Below, piece after piece: positions 52,176 to 60,694 of a stretch of 64,000 bases of DNA. Position 1 is the stretch's first letter; the number at the start of each line of letters is the position of its first letter. The notes below the pieces were generated by a model that searched no databases, was not told the DNA's origin, and worked only from the letters and a program-made list of their open reading frames with translations. The DNA is from Luteolibacter arcticus. Lineage in GTDB: Bacteria; Verrucomicrobiota; Verrucomicrobiia; Verrucomicrobiales; Akkermansiaceae. The position numbers were made by a program, and so were the translations under genes. The stretch is taken from NCBI RefSeq assembly GCF_025950235.1, contig NZ_JAPDDT010000023.1, positions 18,728 to 82,727 of the forward strand, given 5' to 3'.

Positions 52176-52634
52176 AGCGATCGAATTGAATTCTCCAGGA
52201 CCAGGATGGATAGGATGGATAGGATCAAAAAGACCTTCGAACCCAGACCGACGAACTCACCCCCATCACCGCCAATTTGCCTTTATCTGCGTCAATCTGC
52301 GCAATCTGCGGTTAAATGATTCCCGCCACTTCCACGCGCCTCCAAGACCAAAGGCATCAACCACAGATCACGCAGATGGACACAGATTAAGAAGAATAGC
52401 CGTTTCCTCTTGAGGTCCCATTGATGGCGCGATTCCGGAGTTCCTCCGCACTTCCCCAGCATTTCCATCCATCCCATCCATCCTATACATCCTAGTCCAA
52501 CCTCCACAAACCCCGCATCCGGGTCCCTCCTCCAAGCCGGAAAAATCCCGCGCTCCCAATCGATCCACTTTCATTCCCCACACACTTCGATTGGTGATTG
52601 GAAGATTGGTGATTGGTGATTGGTGATTTGCCTT
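52176..52634. repeat. Gene-free spacer with ATCTGCG and GGATGGATAG repeats
   Basis: CAGGATGGATAGGATGGATA near 52203-52230, CTTTATCTGCGTCAATCTGC near 52276-52313, its inverse ACCACAGATCACGCAGATGG near 52362-52395, and CCATCCATCCCATCCATCC near 52465-52490. Two dispersed families in inverted arrangement. No gene. Confidence 0.6.
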
Positions 52635-53195
52635 TCACCGCGTCGCCTGGAAGTGCATCGCATCCCGCCCCCAGAAGCCCCCCGCACTCAGCCAGCCCTC
52701 CCGCGCAAACGCCTCCATCACCTCGAACGCCATGTCCGCCGCCAGCGGCCAATGCATCCGGTTCCCATTCGTATCCGGCGCCAGATCGATCGCCGCCCCG
52801 CGCGCATGCAGCGATGGCGTCGTCCCCCCACGCATAGGCCGGTGATTGAAGACCCCCGCGAACTCCCCCAGCACCTCCGCATGCGTCCGCGCCAGCGCAT
52901 CCAGCACCCGCTCCAGACTCTCCGCACAACGCCCATTCACCCGCGTCCGCGTCACCGGCACCCCATCGTATCGCGTGCACCCCGGCAGCCCGATCATCAC
53001 CAGCCGCGACTCATCCCCCGCCGCCCCATAGAAGCGCGTCAGCGACGCCTGATCCGTCCCCGGCCATCTGTTAGACGACGAGTCCATCAGTCGCTGCAAG
53101 TAAAGCTGGCAAGCGAAGATCGACTTCGGCCCCCAGAACCCATCCACCGTCGTCCCCACCTTCGATTGAATCGCCTTGATCCGGTCCGCATTCAT
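52635..53195 (-). CDS. Phage endolysin: M15-type peptidase with N-terminal binding motif
   Basis: 186 residues. The N-terminal 40 residues (MNADRIKAIQSKVGTTVDGF and WGPKSIFACQLYLQRLM) resemble a peptidoglycan-binding repeat ('IQ..VG...DG..G..T..A...YL'). The C-terminal catalytic part carries SLHARGAAIDLAPDTNGN and ends GGFWGRDAMHFQATR, the His-Asp and terminal His ligands of the zinc peptidases of the M15/VanY group, which cut peptide cross-links. Located with a holin-like and a lipoprotein gene upstream. No signal peptide, so it needs a holin. Confidence 0.8.
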   Translation of the reverse strand: MNADRIKAIQSKVGTTVDGFWGPKSIFACQLYLQRLMDSSSNRWPGTDQASLTRFYGAAGDESRLVMIGLPGCTRYDGVPVTRTRVNGRCAESLERVLDALARTHAEVLGEFAGVFNHRPMRGGTTPSLHARGAAIDLAPDTNGNRMHWPLAADMAFEVMEAFAREGWLSAGGFWGRDAMHFQATR

Positions 53196-53813
53196 GATGA
53201 TCCGATCACGTTTCTGTTAGATTCCGCATTGAGCATGTAGCTGGGACATCTTGCCCCAGTCCGTTCAAGGGGCGTCCCGCCCCTTTGCCTTGGTTTCTCC
53301 ACCCCGAAGCTCAAGGACCCTCGGCTCCGAAGATCTTTTTCAGACAGCTTCTTGGATCCGCCCCACCCAAAGTGAGGCGAGAGTCCACGGCTTCGTTCCC
53401 ATTCACCACAGAGCCACAGAGAAAAGGCAGGAGACCACAGAGGTGGAATCAAACGGGCATCTGTATTCATTCATGACTCTTCTCCCTTGCCTTTCCCTGT
53501 GATCTCCCGCCTTCCCTCTGCGCCTCCGTGGTAGCCAGGCCCGAAGCCCTCGGGAAGAGCCCGCACCCCTCACTGGGAACGCGGGATTCATCCCACCTGG
53601 ATAGCCCGGCGAACCCACCCTCCCAGCCCGACACACCCCGCGCCGCCTCCACCAGACCCACCCTCACTCCCCACACACTTCGATTGGTGATTGGAAGATT
53701 GGTGATTGGTGATTCGCTTCCGCTATTTCCCCGCGCCCCCACCAGACCCACCCTCCTTCCCCCACCCACTTCGATTGGTGATTGGAAGATTGATGATTGG
53801 TGATTTGCCGCCG
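53196..53813. repeat. Gene-free spacer with GTAGCTGGGACATC and GATTGGTGATTG repeats
   Basis: A copy of GTAGCTGGGACATCTTGCCC at about 53236-53285, the CTGGGAACGCGGGATTCATC palindrome near 53573-53599, and two copies of GATTGGTGATTGGAAGATTG at about 53682-53714 and 53772-53804. No gene. Confidence 0.6.
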
Positions 53814-54008
53814 CTATTTCCCCTTCCCCACCACCACCGGCTCCCTCGGCGGCGGAATGCTCCCCATCACGCTGAACTTCCCATCCGGCGTTAGCGAAAA
53901 GCTCAGCCCCTCACAAGACACCGAGCACGACGCCACGGCCACCGCCGCAGCAGACAACATCAAGGTCCGAACACTCCATCCCGGATTCAGTTTCAGTTTC
54001 ATCTTCAT
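53814..54008 (-). CDS. Small lipoprotein in the lysis module (o-spanin-like)
   Basis: 64 residues from the ATG at 54008 (MKMKLKLNPGWSVRTLMLSA). A signal sequence ending AVAVASC provides a lipobox, followed by GLSFSLTPDGKFSVMGSIPP and a Pro/Val end. Small, Pro-containing lipoproteins next to holin and endolysin are frequently outer-membrane spanins of phages; sequence similarity is too short to prove this. It overlaps nothing and lies 19 bases after the holin-like gene's stop. Confidence 0.55.
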   Translation of the reverse strand: MKMKLKLNPGWSVRTLMLSAAAVAVASCSVSCEGLSFSLTPDGKFSVMGSIPPPREPVVVGKGK

Positions 54009-54027
54009 AGTGTCGAAAAGTAATCTG

Positions 54028-54237
54028 TTAGACCTCCGGCTCATCCAGCTTCCCCAGCGAATCGCCGAAAGCCTTCACCACATGCACCACCAGCGCGGCG
54101 AAGGTCGGCACCCCCGCCACCCACACCGCCCAGCCATCCGGCAACAGCGGCGCCACCCCCTTCAGATCCAGGATCGCCAGCGACTCCCCCAGCGCCGCCG
54201 CCGCCGCCAGCCAATTGCGAAGCTTCTTCATGTTCAT
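54028..54237 (-). CDS. Small TM protein, holin candidate
   Basis: 69 residues from the ATG at 54237 (MNMKKLRNWLAAAAALGESL). Two hydrophobic stretches: WLAAAAALGESLAILDLKGV and WAVWVAGVPTFAALVVHVVK, followed by a charged end (GKLDEPEV) with TAA in TCTAACA. Size, two TMs and position between terminase and endolysin suggest a class II holin. An in-frame start at 54333 is less likely because it adds polar residues. Confidence 0.5.
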   Translation of the reverse strand: MNMKKLRNWLAAAAALGESLAILDLKGVAPLLPDGWAVWVAGVPTFAALVVHVVKAFGDSLGKLDEPEV

Positions 54238-55528
54238 GATCCGATTCCTTGGCGACCGGTGCCCCGTCCACTCCTCGATGGCATGCAGCACGTCAGTCAT
54301 TTGCCGCCATCCTGCCCTCCCCCCGTTCCCCACGCTATCCGATCGAGTGGCCCCCCATGCCCACGCCCGTAAGGAGCATCGACCTTACTGTCGCTGTGCA
54401 CTGCAACCGATGCCCCGCCACGACCTCCAATCCTACGCCACCTCTGCGCCCCCTGCGGTTAGTTCCACCCACCACCCAACCATCCCCTCTTCAATCTGCG
54501 TCAATCTGTGTAATCTGCGGTTGAAATTCTCCAGCCACTTCCACGCCGCCTTGAATCGAAAGTCATCAACCACAGATAACGCAGATGAACACAGATGAAG
54601 AAGGTTGGCCAACTGCAGTTGGACCCCAGAATAGCCAAGGTATTTGAGAAAGACCCCGCTGCTCTTCACCGCTTGAGTGCCCCCACTGGGACCGCAGGCC
54701 TCTGGCCCGCCTGGACAGACCACCATCCATCATCCCCTCTTCAATCTGCGTCAATCTGTGTAATCCGCGGTTGAAATTCTCCGGCCACTTCGAGGCCGCC
54801 TTGAATCGAAATGCATCAACCACAGATAACGCAGATGAACACAGATAAAGAAGATTGGCCAACTGCAGTTGGACCCCCGAAATGCCCAAGGTATTTGAGA
54901 AAGACCCCGCTGCTCTTCACCGCTTGAATGCCCCCCTGGGACCGCAGGCCTCTGGCCCGCCTGGACAGACCACCATCCACCATCCATCATCCCTTCTTCA
55001 ATCTGCGTCAATCTGTGTAATCCGCGGTTGAAATTCTCTAGCCACTTCGAGGCCGCCTTGAATCGAAATGCATCAACCACAGATAACGCAGATCAACACA
55101 GATGAAGAAGATTGGCCAACTGCAGTTGGACCCCAGAATCACTACGGCATTTGAGAAGGACCGCGCTGCCTTCCACCGCTCTCCGCCACCGTCCTTCTTG
55201 GCGCACTTGGCGTCTTGGCGGTTCAATCACCCACCCATCCCCGACCTCCGCGCGCTCTCTGTGACCTCTGCGCCTCCGCGGTTCGTTCCCGCCCATCCCC
55301 GATGCCTTTCACCGATCACCGATCACTGATCACCGATCACCCGGCACAATGTCTTCCCTTGGCGCACTTCGCGTCTTGGCGGTTAAACACCCACCCATCC
55401 CCGACCTCCGCGCTCTCTCTGCGACCTCCGCGCCTCCGCGGTTCGTTCCCTCCCCATCCCCGATGCCTTTCACCGATCACTGATCACTGATCACCCGGCA
55501 CTTCCCCCGGCCCCACCTGTCACCTCTG
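54238..55528. repeat. 1.3-kb spacer with a 250-bp unit repeated about 2.6 times
   Basis: A unit of about 250 bp starting TCTTCAATCTGCGTCAATCT and containing AACTGCAGTTGGACCCC and GGGACCGCAGGCCTCTGGCC is repeated in tandem at about 54487, 54737 and 54994 (third copy ends near 55150). From 55195 to 55500 there are two CTTGGCGCACTTGGCGTCTT-type copies and CTGATCA heptamers. An AAGGAGCATCGACCTTACTG palindrome lies near 54372. No gene. Confidence 0.75.
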
Positions 55529-56884
55529 TTAGAACCTCACCACCCCCATCGCAAACTCCGACTCCCCCCCAAGCACCTCCCTCACATCCCCCACCGCCCC
55601 TGTTAGATGGCTCCCCACCATGATCGCCCCCAGCAACGCATCCGCCCGGTCCGGCGAAGCCACCCCGCGCTTCCGCATATCCTCCTTGCTCTCGATCCGC
55701 TTCTTCCCGTTCGCCGCATAGCCCAGGTAACGCGTCGTCATCTGCCGGAAGACCTCCGCATCCAGCTCCCCCACATGCACGCTCCCGCGCTCGATCTTCC
55801 GAACCCCCTGCAGCCACACCTCCGAAATCAGGTTCGCATAGTTCACCCCATCGCACGCCGCCTGCCCCCCATGGAATTCATGAATGGGAAACCCCTCATC
55901 GCGGAAAATATCCACCATCGGCCCGCCCAATCCATCCGCATCCCCCCACGTCCCACCCGGCGGCACCGGCGTGAACGTATTCTCCTTCAGCAACCGGATG
56001 AACCGCCTAACAGCCTGCACCCCGTCCTTCTCCCGCCACGCCTGGATGACCCGCACCTCATTCCCCCGTCGGATCGCCAGCACATTCTCATCCCGCCCCC
56101 GCGCGAAGTCGCAGAAGGCCGTCACCTCCCCCGCATGCGGACTCCGCGGCTGCAGGTCCAGCGCCGCACGCAGCGCCACCGGCGTGATGATCAGGAACTC
56201 CCCGCCCTCCGTGAACTCCCCCAGATGCATCGAGCGATACAAGTCACTCGCCTCCCCGTGGATCTCCCTGTCCCGCTCCCGCTTCCACCCCCCGATGTGC
56301 GGGCACTCCGCCGATGCCACCTGCCGCGTCCAGTAGTACTTCCGCAGCGAGTGAAAGCACTCGAAGAACCTCCCATGCGCCGGCCCCGGCGACGAGATGA
56401 TCAGTTGATACGCCAGCGTGCATCGATCAAATGCCGCCCAAATCGCATCCGGCACCGTCTTCGCCTCGTCGATCAGTAGCATCACCGGATCCACCTCCGC
56501 CGAAACCGTGGGATGCCACCCCTCCGCCCGCCCCGCCTCCCGCGAAGAAAAGCCCGTCCCCACCCCGCCCCACGGCGTCTCGATCCGCAACGGCGCCGAC
56601 CCACGCCGGATCGCACACCCCTCCGGCAACCGCGAAGCCAACGCCGGCCAAGTCTGATTCTGCAGCTGATTGAAGCTCGATGAAGTCGCCACCAACTTCC
56701 CCCGCGGATGCCTATGGAAAAACCAATCCACCGCATTCCCCGCGACAACGGTAGTCTTCCCCGCCCCGTTACAAGTCGCCACCGCCGTAGGATACCCCCG
56801 CCCAAACGCCTCCAACGCCTCCACCTGCCAAGGGTAAAGCCCGCGACCACGGGCAATCGCCCACTGCCATGGAGTCAGCTTCAT
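55529..56884 (-). CDS. Phage terminase large subunit
   Basis: 451 residues, the size of Mu gp28-like terminases. The ATPase domain (about 20-200) has AVATCNGAGKTTVVAGNAVD (Walker A), an LVATSSSFNQLQNQTWPALA adenine/Q-type segment, and PVMLLIDEAKTVPDAIWAAF (Walker B with catalytic Glu). LIISSPGPAHGRFFECFHSL is the coupling motif. The C-terminal nuclease (about 225-430) has EVTAFCDFARGRDENVLAIR (first acidic), GTWGDADGLGGPMVDIF and RADALLGAIMVG (final acidic). The enzyme packages DNA into proheads together with the small subunit. Its TAA stop lies in TTCTAACA. Confidence 0.9.
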   Translation of the reverse strand: MKLTPWQWAIARGRGLYPWQVEALEAFGRGYPTAVATCNGAGKTTVVAGNAVDWFFHRHPRGKLVATSSSFNQLQNQTWPALASRLPEGCAIRRGSAPLRIETPWGGVGTGFSSREAGRAEGWHPTVSAEVDPVMLLIDEAKTVPDAIWAAFDRCTLAYQLIISSPGPAHGRFFECFHSLRKYYWTRQVASAECPHIGGWKRERDREIHGEASDLYRSMHLGEFTEGGEFLIITPVALRAALDLQPRSPHAGEVTAFCDFARGRDENVLAIRRGNEVRVIQAWREKDGVQAVRRFIRLLKENTFTPVPPGGTWGDADGLGGPMVDIFRDEGFPIHEFHGGQAACDGVNYANLISEVWLQGVRKIERGSVHVGELDAEVFRQMTTRYLGYAANGKKRIESKEDMRKRGVASPDRADALLGAIMVGSHLTGAVGDVREVLGGESEFAMGVVRF

Positions 56885-57502
56885 AAATAAGGAGCCGCAA
56901 GTGGAGCGCAGCGGAAGTGGTCCGGGCCAATTCCTTCATTCCGGACAACCTTACTGTCGCGCGCACTGCAACCGGCCACCATCCCGATTGGTTATTGGTT
57001 ATTGGTTATTCGCTACCCGCTACCTCTCCTTGCGGCTCGCAGAACGCCCTGCCTTTCCACTGATCACCGATCACTGATCACCCGGCACAATGTCTTCCCT
57101 TGGCGCACTTGGCGTCTTGGCGGTTCACACCCACCCATCCCCGACCTCCGCGCTCTCTCTGCGACCTCTCCGCCTCCGCGGTTCGTTCCCTCCCCATCCC
57201 CGATGCCTTTCATCCACTATCCACCATCCAATCCTCCCCTCTTCAATCTGCGTCAATCTGTGTAATCTGCGGTTGAAATTCTCCAGCCACCCTAACGCCC
57301 CCTGGAATCGAACGGCATCCACCACCATCCTTCCTCGCGCACTTCACGTCTTGGCCGCTCAACAACTCCCCATCCCCGACCTCCGCGCTCTCTCTGCGAC
57401 CTCTGCGCCTCCGCGGTTCGTTCCCTCCCCATCCCCGATGCCTTTCATCGATCACTGATCACCCGGCACTTCCCGTGCCTTTCACTGATCACCGATCACT
57501 GA
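56885..57502. repeat. Gene-free spacer between the terminase subunits
   Basis: A CCTTACTGTCGCGCGCACTG hairpin near 56948, GATTGGTTATTGGTTATTGG near 56990-57012, GGCGCACTTGGCGTCTTGGC copies near 57100 and 57340-57425, the ATCTGCGTCAATCTGTGTAA copy near 57245-57283, and CTGATCA heptamers near 57060-57085 and 57447-57505. Over 600 bases of host repeats between terS and terL is unusual for a functional phage. Confidence 0.65.
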
Positions 57503-58057
57503 TCACCCGGCACACTTCTTCGCCTCTCCCTCCGGCGCCGTCACCTTCCCCGCGTGCCCCATCACCTGCTCGATCGCCGCCAGCGCCTCCGGCCCCACCG
57601 TCAGCTCCATCGCGCTCCCCTTCCTCCCCGCGCCATCATCGGACACCTTGTCCCGCCACAAGTCCGGCCGGCGGTTCTTCAGCCAGAAAATGCACGCCGT
57701 CGTATCCGGCGCGTAGTGCTCCTCATACGGCACCGACACCGGCTCCTCCTTCCCCCCGCGCGACATCACCTTCACCGCCTCATGCGTGTAGCCCCGCGCC
57801 CGCAGGTACAGCCGGTCCGCCACCTCCGCATCCGCCAACATCTGCCCCCGTCTAACAGCCTCGCCAAACTCCGCATGCTCCCCCTTCCAAGCCTCCATCC
57901 TCTCCACCGTCACCCCGAAAAAATCCGCCAACTCCTCCGCCGAAGCCCCCAGCCGGCACAGCTTCTCCACCTGCCCCGCAAACTCCGCACGATACCCGCA
58001 CGCCTTCCCCCGCAGCGACCGCGAGCCTGCTGACTTCTTCTCCGCCACGCGTGCCAT
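57503..58057 (-). CDS. Phage terminase small subunit
   Basis: 184 residues. The helix-turn-helix ASAEELADFFGVTVERMEAW is followed by EHAEFGEAVRRGQMLADAEV, a second helix, and THEAVKVMSRGGKEEPVSVP, then DTTACIFWLKNRRPDLWRDK ('FWLKNR.P..W.DK'), the block that marks small terminase subunits of this group. It recognises viral DNA and recruits the large subunit encoded next on the same strand. Starts at the ATG 58057. A TCTAACA lies inside (near 57849). Confidence 0.85.
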   Translation of the reverse strand: MARVAEKKSAGSRSLRGKACGYRAEFAGQVEKLCRLGASAEELADFFGVTVERMEAWKGEHAEFGEAVRRGQMLADAEVADRLYLRARGYTHEAVKVMSRGGKEEPVSVPYEEHYAPDTTACIFWLKNRRPDLWRDKVSDDGAGRKGSAMELTVGPEALAAIEQVMGHAGKVTAPEGEAKKCAG

Positions 58058-58486
58058 TCATCCTTCGAATGGACCCCACCATCAAGCCCCCCCACTGGCC
58101 CCACCCCACAAGCCCGCACCATCACCGCGGCCGGCCTCTCCTTGTGCCCACCCGCGATGGACGCCGAAGGCCCTCGGACTGCTGCGATGATTCGCAGCTC
58201 TCGAGTGCACGGTCGAGACCGCCCATCCATTGGACCGAACCGACCCTCTAGGATCGCCTCGTCCCACCAGAGCCGCGCACCTCACCCTCCGCTCAGAAAG
58301 CTACGGATCACCGCAGCAGTCCCAGGGCCTTCGGCTTCCATCACGCGCGACCTCTTGGAAACAACCGTCACTTGCCCGCCCCATCATTTACACACCTTTT
58401 ACCCACCCCACGCCGCTTTCCCTCAACATCCCTTGCCAGACCACATCCCCAACCTCGCATCCCCAACCCCATCCACTCACCACCCC
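58058..58486. repeat. Spacer with paired palindromic element copy 8
   Basis: Between the terminase small-subunit gene (leftward) and an exported-protein gene (rightward). The element occupies about 58150-58350; the remainder is CCACC-rich with no gene. No att-like direct repeat flanking the phage region was recognised. Confidence 0.55.
58150..58350. repeat. Paired palindromic element, copy 8
   Basis: Left arm GATGGACGCCGAAGGCC, CTCGGACTGCTGCGATGATT and CGCAGCTCTCGAGTGCACGG; right arm CTCAGAAAGCTACGGATCAC, CCGCAGCAGTCCCAGG and GGCCTTCGGCTTCCATCAC. Here both outer modules are of the GCCGAAGGCC type, unlike copies 1 and 4. Confidence 0.83.
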
Positions 58487-58945
58487 ATGAAACCGAATTC
58501 CCTCACCCAACTCCTCCTCCTCGCCACCACCCTTCTCGCGTTCACCTTCACCACCCCCACATCCCTCGCCTCCGAGGAAGAATTCGTCCCCCTCGCCTCC
58601 ATCACCCTCAAGTCCCAGCCAAACGACCATGCCGGCACCGTCATCCTCGATGCCACCCAGCACCCCGACGGCACCTGGCAAAAACTCACCCTCACCGCCT
58701 TTGGCAAAACCCACACCCTCCCCCCCGCGCAGCTAGCGCACCTCCAGGACTTCCCCCTCACCGGCATCAGTCTCCGCCAAGAAGCCGGCTACCCCCAGCT
58801 CGGCGGCCACACCGTCCACGTCCGCCTCGAGCGCACCCGCCACGACCCCGCATCTAACAAATCCATCCGCGAAGCCCTCTACCTCTCCCTCGCCAAGGAC
58901 ACCGGCAAGCTCGCCATCGCCGCTCCCCGCACGATCCAGCACTGA
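58487..58945 (+). CDS. Exported protein of unknown function
   Basis: 152 residues from the ATG at 58487 (MKPNSLTQLLLLATTLLAFT), which gives a signal peptide cleaved near SLASE; the long upstream frame is repeat-derived. The mature domain is beta-rich: ASITLKSQPNDHAGTVILDA, WQKLTLTAFGKTHTLPPAQL and VHVRLERTRHDPASNKSIRE. No recognised family. Just right of the phage-derived region. Confidence 0.72.
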   Translation: MKPNSLTQLLLLATTLLAFTFTTPTSLASEEEFVPLASITLKSQPNDHAGTVILDATQHPDGTWQKLTLTAFGKTHTLPPAQLAHLQDFPLTGISLRQEAGYPQLGGHTVHVRLERTRHDPASNKSIREALYLSLAKDTGKLAIAAPRTIQH

Positions 58946-59698
58946 TCCCAACCACGGCACGCCGCACCCCGCGCCCATAAGGAGCAGCGACCTTACTGTC
59001 GCTTTGGACAGACCGGCCTCCCCAGCCCAAGGCACCACGCGCGGACGGTCCGGGAACGACCTCCCCAGCGCCCACGCCGCGCCACCCCTCAGCCCGGCGC
59101 AAGCTTCGCGTCGCCCCGGGACAAGCCACCACGGCACACCGCACGCCACCGTACATTCATCGTGGTCCGCAATCTCCCCGGCCGTCCGCCCCATCACCGC
59201 GGCGCAGCCGCCCTCGGACTGCTTCGCCGCGCTCATGCCGCCGGCCTCTCCTTGTGCCCACCCGCGATGGACGCCGAAGTCCCTCGGACTGCTGCGATCA
59301 TTCGCAGCTCTCGAATGCACGGTGACGCCCGCACCTCACAACGGCCAAAAGCGACCCTCCAGGATCGTCTCCTCCCACCCTGGCAGCGCACCCCATCCTC
59401 CACTCGAAAAGCAGCGGATCACCGCAGCAGTCCCAGAGCCTTCGGCTTCCATCACGCGTGACCACCTTCCACGCACCACTTCTGCAGAATCCCCGGCCTC
59501 TCCGGATCCTCTCCAACGCCAACCACACAACATCCTCCAGCCCTCCTCAGCCCTCCCTCACCCTCCCCAGCGCCAACGGCGCGACATCCCTCAGCCCGGG
59601 GCAAGCGCAGCGTCGCCCCGGGTCCACCCGCACATAAGGAGCAGCGACCTTACTGTCGCTTTGGACAGACCGGACGCCCCAACCCACCAACCCACCTG
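58946..59698. repeat. Gene-free spacer with several palindromic families
   Basis: AAGGAGCAGCGACCTTACTG hairpins near 58978-59015 and 59636-59672, an extra left arm (CATCACCGCGGCGCAGCCGC) near 59192-59237, and palindromic element copy 9 at 59266-59455. No gene. Confidence 0.6.
59266..59455. repeat. Paired palindromic element, copy 9
   Basis: Left arm GATGGACGCCGAAGTCC, CTCGGACTGCTGCGATCATT and CGCAGCTCTCGAATGCACGG; right arm CCACTCGAAAAGCAGCGGAT, CCGCAGCAGTCCCAGAGCCT and TCGGCTTCCATCACG. Preceded by an additional left arm 60 bases upstream, so this locus has three arms. Confidence 0.83.
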
Positions 59699-60049
59699 TT
59701 AGAAAGGTGGCATCGTCAGCGGACCCACCCAATCCAGCCAACTGAACTCCAGCTCCGCCCTCTGCGCTCCCGGATCCACCGCGAGAATCTTCAAGTGCTC
59801 ATTATTCCCCAGTGAATGCGAACCGCCCATGTGCGATCGCCCCGCCACCGAATAGAAAGTCGACCCATCCCGCTCCTCCGTCGAAACCCTCGCCAGCCGC
59901 ACCCCGTCCCGCTCCACCTTCGTCAGCTTGTATCCACGATGCGCCTCACCGCGGACCAGCGTCACCCGCTCCCGATCATAGTCGGTGCCACACGACCCAA
60001 GCCCTCCCGCCCACGCCAGCATCACCACCGCGGACCCGAAGCGCTTCAT
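59699..60049 (-). CDS. Small lipoprotein of unknown function
   Basis: 116 residues from the ATG at 60049 (MKRFGSAVVMLAWAGGLGSC), whose signal sequence ends in a GLGSC lipobox. A start at 60070 (MRVSRGG) is possible; an AGGA lies directly before the 60049 ATG. The mature part contains RVTLVRGEAHRGYKLTKVER and a beta-rich C-terminus (AELEFSWLDWVGPLTMPPF). The TAA stop is in TTCTAACA. Last gene of a leftward run with 60690-60145 and 61084-60695. Confidence 0.65.
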   Translation of the reverse strand: MKRFGSAVVMLAWAGGLGSCGTDYDRERVTLVRGEAHRGYKLTKVERDGVRLARVSTEERDGSTFYSVAGRSHMGGSHSLGNNEHLKILAVDPGAQRAELEFSWLDWVGPLTMPPF

Positions 60050-60144
60050 TCCTCCCCGCGACACTCTCATGAGAAAGAGCCAACCATAGCGGGCACCCGC
60101 AGTCCATCCTCCTCCGCATCCCGCCCGCGCGAGGCACGCGCCCC

Positions 60145-60690
60145 TCACCCCTCGCCACCCCGGGCAGCTCTTTTCATTTCACTCATCAGCGGCATCTCCT
60201 GCCTTCCACGCGACATCCGCAAAAGCCTCCGCAGCGCCACCTCAAGTTCCCCCGGTGGCACGCCCTTCCGGATGCACCTCCGCATCTCACGCTCCAGCCG
60301 CGGAAGCCATCGCTCCATCCTCGCCGGCGCCTCCGGGTCTTCCAAGGAAAAGCACGGCGTTTCCCGCAACCAGATGGCATAGCCCGGATGGCGATCATCC
60401 CCGTAGTCGGACATCGTCCGGAACCACCCCACCGTTCCCCGCACCGTGCCAGGGTCTCCCGCATTCCCCCGCACGCAGGCGATACAGAGCGAGAAAGTCA
60501 CCGCAGAATCCGCGACCCGGGCGGACTCGCAACAAATCCCCAGCGAGAAGAGCGGCTCCATGCCATCCACCACCCCGGCGTGGATGACCGCGATCCCCCC
60601 GGCACGCATCGCCTCCGCCTCCAGCCGCTCGATCACCGGCTGCCAGAGTTCGCAGAGTGCTGCCTCAAGTCGACCCATTCTCTCAATCAC
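60145..60690 (-). CDS. Soluble protein of unknown function
   Basis: 181 residues (MIERMGRLEAALCELWQPVI). No signal peptide; Cys-containing central segment (FSLGICCESARVADSAVTFS; IACVRGNAGD) and a basic C-terminus (LRRLLRMSRGRQEM). The segment FRTMSDYGDDRHPGYAIWLR is distinctive but unassigned. It starts 5 bases after the stop of the two-TM paralogue upstream, so they are co-transcribed. Confidence 0.6.
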   Translation of the reverse strand: MIERMGRLEAALCELWQPVIERLEAEAMRAGGIAVIHAGVVDGMEPLFSLGICCESARVADSAVTFSLCIACVRGNAGDPGTVRGTVGWFRTMSDYGDDRHPGYAIWLRETPCFSLEDPEAPARMERWLPRLEREMRRCIRKGVPPGELEVALRRLLRMSRGRQEMPLMSEMKRAARGGEG

Positions 60691-60694
60691 TCAA

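Noticed and set aside
54487..55150. 250-bp tandem repeat as a CRISPR-like or coding repeat
   Set aside because: Units are direct, without variable spacers, and translate in all frames to repeat-derived peptides.
58058..58486. Attachment site at the right border of the phage region
   Set aside because: No tRNA gene and no direct repeat shared with the left border at about 26.98 kb could be recognised by eye; a repeat search would be needed.
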